Shown here in pieces: positions 15,333 to 24,323 of a stretch of DNA of 64,000 nucleotides. The notes beneath the pieces are model-generated. The model searched no databases and was not told where the DNA came from. It worked only from the letters and a program-made list of their open reading frames with translations. Source of the DNA: Gordonia tangerina (lineage in GTDB: Bacteria > Actinomycetota > Actinomycetes > Mycobacteriales > Mycobacteriaceae). The position numbers and the translations under genes were made by a program. The stretch lies in the NCBI RefSeq assembly GCF_021556435.1, contig NZ_JAKGCU010000006.1:1-64000 (forward strand). Direction: 5' to 3'. Every line of letters begins with the position of its first letter. Position 1 is the stretch's first letter.

Positions 15333-15740
15333 GTGAGTTCGCAGACCCCCGCGCCCGGCCCAGTACCCGACGATGTGGCCGAGCTCGCCGGACGGTTGTT
15401 CGACATGGCCCGCGCCGGCGACGCGCCGACCCTGGCCGCCTATCTCGACGCCGGTGTGCCCGTCGACCTGCGCAACCAGGCCGGCGACTCGCTGCTGATG
15501 CTCGCCGCCTATCACGGGTCGTCGGCGACCGTGGGGGTGCTGATCGACCGCGGCGCCGACGTCGACGCCGTCAACGACAGAGGTCAGACGCCGCTGGCCG
15601 GCGCGGTGTTCAAGGGTTTCGACGACGTGGTCGCGGCGTTGGTGCGCGCGGGTGCCGACCCATTCGCCGGCACTCCGACCGCCCACGATGCGGCCCAGAT
15701 GTTCGGCCGCACCGATTACACGCGGCACTGGCAGTCGTGA
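15333..15740 (+). CDS. Ankyrin-repeat protein
   Basis: A 135-residue protein from GTG 15333; the frame upstream is antisense to the septum-formation gene and is rejected. Three ankyrin repeats are visible: GDAPTLAAYLDAGVPVDLRN, GDSLLMLAAYHGSSATVGVL and GQTPLAGAVFKGFDDVVAAL, each with the TPL or SLL and helix-turn-helix pattern. It is cytoplasmic, with no signal peptide, and likely acts by protein binding. Small ankyrin proteins of this size often sit next to serS or catalase genes in actinobacteria; the partner is unknown. Transcription probably starts at the GTG itself. Confidence 0.85.
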   Translation: MSSQTPAPGPVPDDVAELAGRLFDMARAGDAPTLAAYLDAGVPVDLRNQAGDSLLMLAAYHGSSATVGVLIDRGADVDAVNDRGQTPLAGAVFKGFDDVVAALVRAGADPFAGTPTAHDAAQMFGRTDYTRHWQS

Positions 15741-15794
15741 ATCCGCGCGGGCACGCTGACCAGCGGGTGCGACGCCACGCCACAGCGCCTCCAG

Positions 15795-15800
15795 TAGGGT
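15795..15800 (+). promoter_or_regulatory. -10 hexamer TAGGGT before serS
   Basis: TAGGGT is followed by 7 nt and the GTG at 15808, with no ribosome-binding site between. This predicts a leaderless serS transcript. Confidence 0.5.
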
Positions 15801-15807
15801 TTCACAC

Positions 15808-17064
15808 GTGATCGACCTGAAGATTCTTCGTGAGAACCCCGACCTCGTGCGCGACTCGCAACGGACCCGAGGTGAGGATCCCGGTCTGGTCGACGCGTTG
15901 CTGGACGCCGATGCCGCGCGCCGCGCCGCCATCGTCGAGGCCGACGGTCTGCGCTCGGAGCAGAAGGCTCTCGGCAAGCAGGTCGGCAAGGCCCAAGGCG
16001 AGGAGAAGGCCGCGCTGCTGGCCAAGGGCAAGGAACTCGCCGAACAGGTGAAGGCGGCCGTGGCGGCCCAGCACGAGGCCGACGAGGCCGCGACCGCCGC
16101 GCACCGCGCGATCTCCAACCTCGTCGAGGAGGGCGCCCCGGCCGGCGGTGAGGACGACTATGTGGTTCTCGAACACGTCGGTGAACCGCGCCGGATCGAC
16201 GACCCGAAGGATCACCTCGAACTCGGCGAGGCGCTGGGCCTCATCGACATGGAACGCGGGGCCAAGGTCTCCGGGTCGCGCTTCTACTTCCTCACCGGAC
16301 ACGGTGCGTTGTTGCAGCTCGGGCTGCTCAACATGGCCGCACAGAAGGCGGTCGCGAACGGGTTCACGCTGATGGTCCCGCCGGTGCTGGTGCGACCGGA
16401 GATCATGGGCGGCACCGGTTTCCTCGGTGCCCACGCCGACGAGGTCTATCACCTCGAAGACGACGACCTCTACCTTGTCGGTACCTCGGAAGTGCCGCTG
16501 GCCGGCTATCACTCCGACGAGATCATCGACCTCGCCGACGGCCCGAAACGCTACGCCGGCTGGTCGAGCTGCTTTCGGCGGGAAGCCGGCAGCTACGGCA
16601 AGGACACCCGCGGCATCATCCGCGTGCACCAGTTCGACAAGGTCGAGGGCTTCATCTACTGCAAACCCGAGGACGCCGCGGCCGAACACCAGAAGCTGCT
16701 CGCCTGGGAGCGGGAGATGCTCGCCGCGATCGATGTGCCCTACCGGGTGATCGACGTCGCCGGCGGCGACCTCGGGTCGTCGGCGGCACGCAAATACGAC
16801 TGTGAGGCCTGGGTGCCGACCCAGGGCACCTACCGCGAGTTGACGTCGACGTCGAACTGCACCACCTTCCAGGCGCGGCGGCTGTCGATCCGGTACCGCG
16901 ACGAGAACGGCAAACCGCAGACCGCCGCCACGCTCAACGGCACCCTGGCCACCACCCGTTGGCTCGTCGCCATCCTGGAGAACCATCAGCAGCCCGACGG
17001 CTCGGTGACGCTGCCGCCGGAACTGGCCCGGTTCGTCGGGACCGACGTCCTCGAGCCCCGCTGA
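15808..17064 (+). CDS. serS: Seryl-tRNA synthetase
   Basis: A 418-residue class II aminoacyl-tRNA synthetase that charges tRNA-Ser with serine. Residues 28-100 form the long antiparallel coiled-coil arm that grips the tRNA ([20 protein letters not shown]). Motif 2 is [20 protein letters not shown] and motif 3 contains [18 protein letters not shown]. The [13 protein letters not shown] loop is also standard. Length is normal. Homologue of Rv3834c, with the same neighbours. Start GTG 15808 with an apparent leaderless promoter. Confidence 0.97.
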   Translation: MIDLKILRENPDLVRDSQRTRGEDPGLVDALLDADAARRAAIVEADGLRSEQKALGKQVGKAQGEEKAALLAKGKELAEQVKAAVAAQHEADEAATAAHRAISNLVEEGAPAGGEDDYVVLEHVGEPRRIDDPKDHLELGEALGLIDMERGAKVSGSRFYFLTGHGALLQLGLLNMAAQKAVANGFTLMVPPVLVRPEIMGGTGFLGAHADEVYHLEDDDLYLVGTSEVPLAGYHSDEIIDLADGPKRYAGWSSCFRREAGSYGKDTRGIIRVHQFDKVEGFIYCKPEDAAAEHQKLLAWEREMLAAIDVPYRVIDVAGGDLGSSAARKYDCEAWVPTQGTYRELTSTSNCTTFQARRLSIRYRDENGKPQTAATLNGTLATTRWLVAILENHQQPDGSVTLPPELARFVGTDVLEPR

Positions 17065-17092
17065 TCAAAGGAAGTGTGGTGATCTCGCTGCG

Positions 17093-18034
17093 ATGACCGC
17101 CGGAATCATCATCGCGGTGATCGGCTCGTTCGCCTTCGCCGCGGCTGCGGTGCTTCAGGCGCTCGGTGCCGATCAGGTGGCGCAGCGGGCCGCCGTTCGC
17201 GAGGAGCGCCGCCAGTCGTCCAAGGCGCACCCGTCGCTGCGGTCGACCGTCGCGACGATGCTGACGGTGCCGTTCCTGGTGGGCTTCGTCTTCGACATCA
17301 TCGGGTTCGTCGCGACCATCCTGTCGGCGCGGCTGATCCCGTTGTTCTTGTCGCAGACCATCATCTCGGCGCGGCTCGTCGCGACGGCGTTGTTGGCGAT
17401 GGTGGTGCTGCATGTGCGGCTGGCGATGCGCGACTGGATCGCCGGCACCGTGGTGGTGGCGTCATTGGTGCTGTTGGCGGTGTCCGCGGGAAGTGAAGGC
17501 GCGCAGAACGACCGCTGGATGCACTGGGCGGTGTTGGTGGCCGGGCCCGTCCTGTTCGGGTTGGGCCTGATGTGTATGCGTATGTTGCACAAGCACATTG
17601 CCGCGGCGACCGGGCTGATGGCGGGTGCGGTGTTCGGCGTGATGGCCATCGCGTCGCGCCTCGTCGACGGCCTCGATGAGTTCGACCTGATGGCGATGTT
17701 CACCGACCCCGCGTTGTATGCGTTGCTGTTCAGCGGGATCACCGGGTTCTATCTGTTCACCGTCGCGCTGCAGACGGGGTCGGTCAATGGTGCCGCCGCC
17801 GCGCTTGTGGTGGGCCAAACGGTGTTACCCGGTGCCGTCGGCATCATCTTTCTCGGCGACGTCACCCGCGCCGGGTGGGGGCCGGTCGCGATCGTCGCGT
17901 TCGTCGCCGCTGTCGCCGGTGGGGTGGCGTTGGCGTCGTCCGGAGCGGTCACCGCTGTGGAATCCGCCGACGCCACCAACATGCCGACCGGCTACGGTCA
18001 TCCGCCTCGGGAGCAGAGACAGATGACCGGCTGA
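17093..18034 (+). CDS. DMT-superfamily (EamA/NIPA-like) transporter
   Basis: A 313-residue integral membrane protein with about nine to ten helices, from ATG 17093. Two internal halves are visible: GIIIAVIGSFAFAAAAVLQA at the start and GAVGIIFLGDVTRAGWGPVA near the end. It shares TGSVNGAAAALVVG with its paralogue at 20891. DMT proteins export or exchange small metabolites or, in NIPA relatives, magnesium; the substrate here is not evident. It has a 25-residue polar C-terminal tail. Downstream of serS by 28 nt, so it may be read through from it. Confidence 0.75.
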   Translation: MTAGIIIAVIGSFAFAAAAVLQALGADQVAQRAAVREERRQSSKAHPSLRSTVATMLTVPFLVGFVFDIIGFVATILSARLIPLFLSQTIISARLVATALLAMVVLHVRLAMRDWIAGTVVVASLVLLAVSAGSEGAQNDRWMHWAVLVAGPVLFGLGLMCMRMLHKHIAAATGLMAGAVFGVMAIASRLVDGLDEFDLMAMFTDPALYALLFSGITGFYLFTVALQTGSVNGAAAALVVGQTVLPGAVGIIFLGDVTRAGWGPVAIVAFVAAVAGGVALASSGAVTAVESADATNMPTGYGHPPREQRQMTG

Positions 18035-18043
18035 ATCAGTCGA

Positions 18044-18556
18044 TCAGCCGCCCGACGTCTCGATCTCGCCGTCGAAGGCGAACGGGGTGTCGGTCGGTGC
18101 GCATCCGGTGAAGCTGCTGGTCAGCATCGGGCCGTTGACGCCGACCATGTCGCTACGTCCGTCGGTCCCCTCGCGCACAGTGATCTGCACGGCGGCAGCA
18201 TCCTTGAACTGCGCCGGCAGGCCGATGGGTTTGATGTCGCTGATCGGGTAGACCAGGGAGGCCGTATCGCCCTTGACGTAGATGCAGGTGATCGGACCGG
18301 TGACCTGGATGGGCGTCGGGTCGGTGCCGGCCAGCACGGTCGCCGTATAGGTGCCGCCGGTGGCTCCTGCCCCGGTACGTGCGCCCTCGGCGTCGATGCG
18401 CAACAGATGCAGGTCTGGTGTCAGCGCCAGGTCACCTTGGATGCTCAGGGCAGCGGGTTCGGCCGCGGTCGCCGACGCGGCCGCGACGGTGGTCGCACCC
18501 ACCGCCAGCCCGGACGCGGCGAGCGCGGATGCTGCGAGGCGAGCAGTTCGGTTCAT
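18044..18556 (-). CDS. Secreted protein of unknown function
   Basis: A 170-residue protein, ATG 18556, with a very good AAGGAGG site 7 nt upstream. Residues 1-32 are a signal peptide (basic start, Ala-rich core, ATAAEP cleavage area). The mature part is a beta-rich domain with two cysteines (TCIYVKGD and FTGCAPTD) likely disulfide-bonded. The pattern resembles repetin-like secreted proteins of mycobacteria and gordoniae with no assigned function. The gene converges with the DMT transporter, 9 nt apart. Confidence 0.7.
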   Translation of the reverse strand: MNRTARLAASALAASGLAVGATTVAAASATAAEPAALSIQGDLALTPDLHLLRIDAEGARTGAGATGGTYTATVLAGTDPTPIQVTGPITCIYVKGDTASLVYPISDIKPIGLPAQFKDAAAVQITVREGTDGRSDMVGVNGPMLTSSFTGCAPTDTPFAFDGEIETSGG

Positions 18557-18667
18557 GAGTTGCCTCCTTCTCGAGTCCCCCGACCCTCAGTGGAGTCCCG
18601 ACCCTGCGAGGAGTTCCCCCGATCCCGCTCTCTCAACCGTAGGCGATCACACTCCGCCGTGACGAGC

Positions 18668-20731
18668 CTATTCGCCGACCCCGACAGCCGCGCTCCGGCC
18701 GTTCACCTGCGGCGATGCGCCGGATTCGACGGTTTTGTCGGTCTCGGTGTCGGCGGGTGACGGCACAAACAGCACCGGTATCGCGGTGTGCGCAGCAACG
18801 GTCGCCGAGACGCTGCCCTGCAACGCGGCCAACAGCCCACCGCGCGGATGCGGCCCGAGCACGATGAGCCGGGCCTTCTCGGCCTGCGCGGCGAATACGA
18901 TGCCCTGCCAGGTCGGGGCGGCCTCGACCGCCACGCTACGGGCGCGGAAACCGGCCTGCTCGGCCAGGAGGGCACCGGCGGCGGCCACCCGTTCGGCCAT
19001 CCGCGCGACCTCGTGTGCGTTGTTCGGGTCGAATCGCTCGCCAGACGGGGGCGTGAACCCGACATCGGCCGGCTGCCACACACAGACGACGACAGCATCT
19101 CGGCCGGGGCCGACGAGCCCGGGGGCGGCGACGATGGCCGATCGCGCGAGGTCGCTGCCGTCGTAGGCGAAGCAGATCGGACCCGGTGTCGCGCGATCGA
19201 GGTCGGACTCGGCGATAGGCGCCGGCGCCGGCAATCCCCGATCCACCGGCTCGGAACGGGTGGGGGCCGGTGCCGCGATGCCGCGCAGCCGGGCGAGCAG
19301 CGGCGGGGAGTGCCAGGCCGCGGCGTCACCCTCCAGGAAGCGATCGAGGTCGGGCTTCTGTGGGCGAGCGCCGCTGAGCGCATAGACCGCGATACCGAAC
19401 ACCGCGCCGGCGATGGCCAGGCCGAATCCGATCCACAACGCGTGGCGGGTGCCGTCGAGCCGGTCGGCGGACGCGGCAACCACGATGTTGGCGAGAATCG
19501 GCGCCACCAGGAACGCCGCCACCGCACGCAGCAGCTCGATGATCGCGAACACCCGTTGCAGGCTGTTGGACTGCAGCGAGAACCCGGTGACGAACAGTGC
19601 GGGCGCCACCGTCGCACCCAGCGCCAGGCCGGTCAGTGCCGCGCCGAGCAGCACCAGTGGCTGATTGGCCGGCAAGGCGAGCTGGAACACCACGATCCCG
19701 GCCGCCAGCAGCACCATGCCGACCAGCGGCAGGTAGTGCATCGCGCGACGCGAGATCACAACGCCGAAGACGACCGCCATCACGATGGCGCCACCCAGCT
19801 CGGGCAGATACAGCAGCCCCACCCGGAAGGCACTGAGCTCATCCATCAACGCGGCGGCGGTGAGCGAGGTGGCCGCGATCGAGGCCGCCGCGGCGAACAG
19901 GGCCAGCACCACCCCCGCGACCGGAATCGAACTGGTGAGCACCGCCCGCACCGTCAACAGGGGTCGGCGTGCCCGGAACTGATAGGTGATCAGCGCGACG
20001 ATCAAAGCCAGGCCGACGAACATCGGCAACGCCACCTCGACGTCGAACAGGCCATGGGTGGTCAGTCGCGCGGCGCCGGCGAAGGCCAGTACGCAGCCCG
20101 CGGCGGCCAGCCCGATCGCCCGCAGATCACGTGGCGCGGTCGGGTCCGCCGGCGGTGCGTCCTCGAAGGTGAGGACCGCCATGGCGAGCGCCAGCACGGC
20201 GATGCCGGCGATGATCCAGAACAGAGGGCGCCACTGCCCGGCCGCCGACTGCACGCCGCCGATGAACGGCCCGATGGCCACCGCACCGAACACGCACATG
20301 TTCATGATCATGGCGGTCTGGGGCAGACGCTTCTTGGGGAAACCGATGGTCAACGACGGCGCGGCGGCGATCAGCAGCATGCTGGTGGCGAGGCCGAGGA
20401 AGATCAGCCCGAAGGTGAACATGACGCCGTTTACCGCACCGGCCGTGACGACCGCACCCACCACGAGCACCACCGCGTACGCCAACAGCATCCGACGCTG
20501 CGGGAGGTGTTGGGCCAGTTGCACCGCCAGCACCGTGCCGGCTGCGTAGGCCGCGTTGGCGAGGCCGGATGCGAGGCTCATCATCTGCGGTGTCATACCG
20601 AGCTGGGCGGTGATCGTCGGTACCAGCGGTTCGATGGCCGCGGACAGCGCGAGATACGGGATGAGCGCGAAGGTGACCATGACGGCCACGGCCGGATAGC
20701 GTCCGGCAAAGGGGCCCTGACGCATCAGCAT
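18668..20731 (-). CDS. MFS transporter fused to a universal stress protein domain
   Basis: A 687-residue protein with GAGGA before its ATG. Residues about 10-440 hold twelve to fourteen membrane helices of a drug:H+ antiporter-type MFS protein. Residues about 525-670 are a UspA domain: CFAYDGSDLARSAI strand one, VVVCVWQPADVGF, LIVLGPHPRGG and the closing LQGSVSATVAAHTAIPVLFV. The G-x2-G-x(n)-G-S nucleotide-binding pattern is recognisable. The fusion suggests that export is gated by a nucleotide or by stress signals. MFS-Usp fusions exist in actinobacteria but are uncommon. The substrate is unknown. It sits between the two DMT paralogues on the opposite strand. Confidence 0.85.
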   Translation of the reverse strand: MLMRQGPFAGRYPAVAVMVTFALIPYLALSAAIEPLVPTITAQLGMTPQMMSLASGLANAAYAAGTVLAVQLAQHLPQRRMLLAYAVVLVVGAVVTAGAVNGVMFTFGLIFLGLATSMLLIAAAPSLTIGFPKKRLPQTAMIMNMCVFGAVAIGPFIGGVQSAAGQWRPLFWIIAGIAVLALAMAVLTFEDAPPADPTAPRDLRAIGLAAAGCVLAFAGAARLTTHGLFDVEVALPMFVGLALIVALITYQFRARRPLLTVRAVLTSSIPVAGVVLALFAAAASIAATSLTAAALMDELSAFRVGLLYLPELGGAIVMAVVFGVVISRRAMHYLPLVGMVLLAAGIVVFQLALPANQPLVLLGAALTGLALGATVAPALFVTGFSLQSNSLQRVFAIIELLRAVAAFLVAPILANIVVAASADRLDGTRHALWIGFGLAIAGAVFGIAVYALSGARPQKPDLDRFLEGDAAAWHSPPLLARLRGIAAPAPTRSEPVDRGLPAPAPIAESDLDRATPGPICFAYDGSDLARSAIVAAPGLVGPGRDAVVVCVWQPADVGFTPPSGERFDPNNAHEVARMAERVAAAGALLAEQAGFRARSVAVEAAPTWQGIVFAAQAEKARLIVLGPHPRGGLLAALQGSVSATVAAHTAIPVLFVPSPADTETDKTVESGASPQVNGRSAAVGVGE

Positions 20732-20890
20732 TCCTCAGCGGTGGCGCAGGCAGGGGCACGACGGGCGGCTACTGATCCGCGGGCGAGAGTCACGTGTAGC
20801 GGTAACGGGCTCGCGGCCTGGTCTTGTTCCCGCAGCGCCGATGTGTGTCAGGTGTCTCATCTCCGCCTTCACGTCCGTGATACTGATCGG

Positions 20891-21742
20891 ATGGTCGTCG
20901 GAATCGTCGCCGCCGTGGTCGCGGCATTGGCCTACGGAACGGGATCAGTCCTGCAGGCCTACGGCGCACGAAGCGCGGTCGAACCGGATGACGCGAACAC
21001 ACACGCACCGACCCTGCGGTCGACGATCACCGCGATGCTGACGGTCGCCTTCCTCACCGGAATAGCCCTCGATGGTGTCGGATTTGTCGGGAATCTGGTT
21101 GCCGCTCGGGATCTTCCGCTGTTCCTCGCGCAGCCGATCGTAAGTGCGAACCTGGTGGTGACCGCGGTTCTCGCGGCGATCTTCCTGCATGTGCAGCTAC
21201 GAACCCGAGATCGGGTCGCAATCGGCGTCGTCGTGGTGGCGCTCGTGGTGCTCGCCGTCGCGTCCGCCGACGAGGGACACGGCCACGACGCCGCATGGTT
21301 GCACTGGTCGGTGTTGGGTGCCGGTGTCGTGTTGTTCGTGGGCGGGCTCGCCCTGCTGCAGTGGGCCGGGCCGCGCGTCGCGACGGTCGCCGGATTGTTG
21401 GCCGGAGTCCTGTTCGGGGTGATGGCGGTCGCGGTCCGCATCGTGTACGGTATCGATCCGTTCGACCTCGCAACGTTGCTCTCCGACCCCGCGGCCTATG
21501 CGGTGATCGGGTGCGGCGTCGCCGGCTTCTATTTGTTCACGGTGGCGCTGCAGACGGGATCGGTCAACGGAGCTGCGGCGGCTCTCGTCGTCGGCGAGAC
21601 GGTGGTACCGGGCGCGGTGGGACTGGCCCTGCTCGGCGACGCGACCCGAGCGGGTTGGGAGCCGGTCGCGATCGTTGCGTTCGTCGCGGCGGTGGTGGGT
21701 GCCGTCGTCGTGGCGTCATCGCCCGCAGTGCCGCAGGGCTGA
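20891..21742 (+). CDS. DMT-superfamily transporter, paralogue of the gene at 17093
   Basis: A 283-residue membrane protein from ATG 20891. The much longer frame upstream is antisense to the MFS gene and is rejected. About nine to ten helices; AALVVGETVVPGAVGLALLG and GFYLFTVALQTGSVNGAAAA nearly repeat the paralogue. The same loss of polar residues at the N-terminus suggests a common fold and perhaps a common substrate. Upstream DNA to 20732 holds its promoter region. Confidence 0.75.
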   Translation: MVVGIVAAVVAALAYGTGSVLQAYGARSAVEPDDANTHAPTLRSTITAMLTVAFLTGIALDGVGFVGNLVAARDLPLFLAQPIVSANLVVTAVLAAIFLHVQLRTRDRVAIGVVVVALVVLAVASADEGHGHDAAWLHWSVLGAGVVLFVGGLALLQWAGPRVATVAGLLAGVLFGVMAVAVRIVYGIDPFDLATLLSDPAAYAVIGCGVAGFYLFTVALQTGSVNGAAAALVVGETVVPGAVGLALLGDATRAGWEPVAIVAFVAAVVGAVVVASSPAVPQG

Positions 21743-21980
21743 GTTGTTGCGGGCTGTCGTTGCGGTCTGAGGTATCTGCGGGCGGGTGCGCCTCGGACAC
21801 TCCCGCTGCCACCGGAGCGGCGCCCGCTGCTGGCTCGCTCCGGTGACCCCCGACCAGGAATGTGAGAACGTGCTGTCCCACAACGCCGGGAAAGATAGCA
21901 TGCCGCCTGCATGTTCGGCAACGAACGTGCAGGTATGGGCCGGATCGGCCCCCGAGCGTCTGGGATAGGGTGCCGGTGGC

Positions 21981-22619
21981 TCAGGCGGGCTCAGCGGTGG
22001 ACCGCCGGGTGGCCAGTGCGACGATGACGGCGAGCAGCATGTCGATCACCTCGTCCCGATCGGGCCGTTCGGTGCTGCTCGCCCACAAGTGGCCGGCCTC
22101 GGTCAGTGCGCCGATGAACGCTGCCGCCTCGTAGTCGAAGCCGAACGGTGAGTCGCGCAGACCGCCGATCTCCGCAGCCGCGGCACCGAAGAACGTCGTC
22201 CACTCTGCGCGGGACCGCACGCGGTGAGCTTCGACGCGTGCGCTCACACCACCGATCTCGACGAATGCGATACGCATCCGCCGCGGGTCGGTGGCAACCG
22301 AGTCGAAGAAGGCGGCGATGGCCGGGCGCACCCGGTCCTGCAGGCTTGCCGCCGGATCGGCGCGGGCGAATGCGGCGAGGACCGCGGTGCGGGCTTGTGC
22401 GTGGATCATGTCGTACACCGCGATCAGCAGATCCTCACGGCTGTCGAACAACTCGTAGAACTGCCGCCGGGACAGGCCGGCGGCAGTGCAGATCGTGGAG
22501 ACCGTGCCACGTGCGTAGCCCTGGGTGCCGTACACCTCAAGGGCGGCCGCCATGAATCTGTCCTGGCGGTCGGCGCGGCGCTCGGTGACCGGGCGCCCTC
22601 GGTATGACCGTTGTGCCAC
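21981..22619 (-). CDS. TetR-family transcriptional regulator
   Basis: A 212-residue protein with start GTG 22619. Residues 18-65 are a TetR_N domain: RFMAAALEVYGTQGYARGTV then TICTAAGLSRRQFYELFDSR, the helix-turn-helix. The C-terminal ligand domain is unclassified and helical. It lies 29 nt downstream of the Rieske/MBL gene on the same strand, so the two are probably one operon and the regulator may control that enzyme. The ligand is unknown. No operator was identified. Confidence 0.85.
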   Translation of the reverse strand: MAQRSYRGRPVTERRADRQDRFMAAALEVYGTQGYARGTVSTICTAAGLSRRQFYELFDSREDLLIAVYDMIHAQARTAVLAAFARADPAASLQDRVRPAIAAFFDSVATDPRRMRIAFVEIGGVSARVEAHRVRSRAEWTTFFGAAAAEIGGLRDSPFGFDYEAAAFIGALTEAGHLWASSTERPDRDEVIDMLLAVIVALATRRSTAEPA

Positions 22620-22648
22620 AGTGCGTTCCGCAGCCTAGATGCGGGTCA

Positions 22649-24307
22649 TCAGGAGTCCAGGCGCTGGGCGCGCAGTTCGTGGCCCCTGGAGGTGAGGCAG
22701 CGCCCGGACGCCAGATCCCATTGCCAGCCATGCAGATTACACGTCAGCTTCTCACCCTCGATGACGCCGAACTTGGACAGATCTGCCTTCAGGTGCGGGC
22801 ACCGACGCTGCATCTCCCAGCCGTCCTTCACGATCGAGGCAGAGTCGTCGTGGGCCTCGGCGAACCAGCCGTCGGCGTAGGCGATCCGCTCGTCGGTCAG
22901 GCACTTGAAGAAGGTGTACAGGTACTCGTTGTAGCCGCCGATGCGCCACGTGGTGAACCGGGTGGAGAGGAAGATGGTGTTGACCCAGTCCGGTTCGTCG
23001 TCGCGCAGCACGGTCCGCACGAGCTCCGGTGCGATCCGGAAGCCGTAGCGGTACTTGCCTTCTCCCTCTTTCGGTTCGCGCACGATGCGGTTGGGGAAGT
23101 CCACCACGACGACCTCGTCACCCATCACGAGACCCACTGGATACCCGATGCCGTCGCAGATCAGGTCCGACTGCGCCATGATCGGTTCGAAGAGTTCCTT
23201 GAGGGCCGGCAGCAACGGATCACCGTCGGCCGGTGCCCAGGTGGCCTTCTCGGCCGCGATCACCGGAGCGAACTTCTCCTTCATCTTCTCCAGGTACGCA
23301 CGCTTGTTCTCGCCGAAGACCTCACCCGGCGGATACGGGTGGGAGACCTCGATCAGCGACGACCCGGCGAACTCGGCGATCGAACCCGACACCATCATCA
23401 GGCCGCGGTGCTTCTCGCCGTCGTCGGTGCCGTGGATGCGCATCTGTTCGAGGAAGGTTTCCTGGTCAGGGAAGATCGACGTCTCATCGGCGCCGTCGAC
23501 CCCGGACCCGAAATCGTTGAGCCCGAACAGGTCCTCGTCGAGGAACATCGGCGGCCCGGCCGACGGGACAACCCAGCTCGCGTCGACCTGCTCGATGTAG
23601 GAGCGCGCCCGGTCCATGCCGCGCTGCCGCTTCTGCGCAGCGAAGTTCGCCTTCGACTTGCGCGGGATGTCGTAGACCATCGGATACCAGATCGCACCCG
23701 AGTACTGCAGCAGGTGCACATCGACGTGGCCGAACGCCTCGGAGATGACATCGAGGTCGATCGGCCGGGCGTCGTTCATGTTGAAGCAGGTGGTCTCGCC
23801 GTCGGAGACGATCAGACCGCTGTCGCCGATGGGCCCGTCGGCGGGTGCGCGCAGCGCGATGATCATCACATCCAGCGACCCCTTGGGGCCGCTGATCGTC
23901 GTCTTCACCGAGTCCTCGGTCTCCACGAACCTGTGGAAGCCGAGCTTCTCGAGCTCCCGCTTGAGATCGGGCACCGGGTAGTCGGGCAGCAGTACGGTCG
24001 CGTCCTTGTTGACGTTCTCGCGCAGGTTGCGCTCGTCGAAATGATCGCGATGCAGATGCGAGACGTACAGGTAGTCACAGTCGCCGAGTGAACGCCAGTC
24101 GAGCTCGGAGTTGTCGGGGAACGGCACCCACGACGCGAAGTAGGCAGGGTTGACCCACGGATCGCAGAGGATCGAACCGGCCGCGGTCTGGATGTGGAAA
24201 CCGGCATGTCCCACGCTGGTGATCTGCAACTTCTCGCCTCCTCGCACTCGAGCCGCTGGGTAGGGGCCCGAGATCGAAATCGGCTCCCAGGGTAGCGCCT
24301 CGCCCAT
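22649..24307 (-). CDS. Rieske [2Fe-2S] protein with metallo-beta-lactamase fold (Rv3818-like)
   Basis: A 552-residue fusion. Residues about 25-260 form an MBL-fold domain: VGHAGFHIQT, then YVSHLHRDHFDERNL (HxHxDH), as in CMP-N-acetylneuraminate hydroxylase and related enzymes. Residues about 495-545 carry a Rieske centre: RRCPHLKADL then LTCNLHGWQWDLASGRC, that is CxH-x17-CxxH. The architecture resembles CMP-Neu5Ac hydroxylase with its domains in reverse order, so an oxygenase or electron-transfer role is likely. The substrate is unknown; no sialic acid pathway is in sight. It shares a 16-bp divergent gap with the acyltransferase at 24324 and is conserved as Rv3818 beside these acyltransferases. 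Confidence 0.85.
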   Translation of the reverse strand: MGEALPWEPISISGPYPAARVRGGEKLQITSVGHAGFHIQTAAGSILCDPWVNPAYFASWVPFPDNSELDWRSLGDCDYLYVSHLHRDHFDERNLRENVNKDATVLLPDYPVPDLKRELEKLGFHRFVETEDSVKTTISGPKGSLDVMIIALRAPADGPIGDSGLIVSDGETTCFNMNDARPIDLDVISEAFGHVDVHLLQYSGAIWYPMVYDIPRKSKANFAAQKRQRGMDRARSYIEQVDASWVVPSAGPPMFLDEDLFGLNDFGSGVDGADETSIFPDQETFLEQMRIHGTDDGEKHRGLMMVSGSIAEFAGSSLIEVSHPYPPGEVFGENKRAYLEKMKEKFAPVIAAEKATWAPADGDPLLPALKELFEPIMAQSDLICDGIGYPVGLVMGDEVVVVDFPNRIVREPKEGEGKYRYGFRIAPELVRTVLRDDEPDWVNTIFLSTRFTTWRIGGYNEYLYTFFKCLTDERIAYADGWFAEAHDDSASIVKDGWEMQRRCPHLKADLSKFGVIEGEKLTCNLHGWQWDLASGRCLTSRGHELRAQRLDS

Positions 24308-24311
24308 GGCC

Positions 24312-24317
24312 TAAGCT
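24312..24317 (+). promoter_or_regulatory. -10 hexamer TAAGCT before the first acyltransferase gene
   Basis: TAAGCT ends 6 nt before ATG 24324 with no ribosome-binding site, inside the 16-bp gap shared with the divergent Rieske gene. Confidence 0.4.
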
Positions 24318-24323
24318 CGACGC

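Noticed and set aside
18788-21742. A 984-codon plus-strand frame
   Set aside because: Most of it runs antisense to the MFS-Usp gene and is made of Arg, Gly, His and Gln. Only its last 283 codons, from ATG 20891, are the real DMT transporter.
22604-24091. A 495-codon plus-strand frame over the Rieske gene
   Set aside because: Antisense to a protein with both zinc and iron-sulfur motifs; Val/Asp/Arg-rich shadow.
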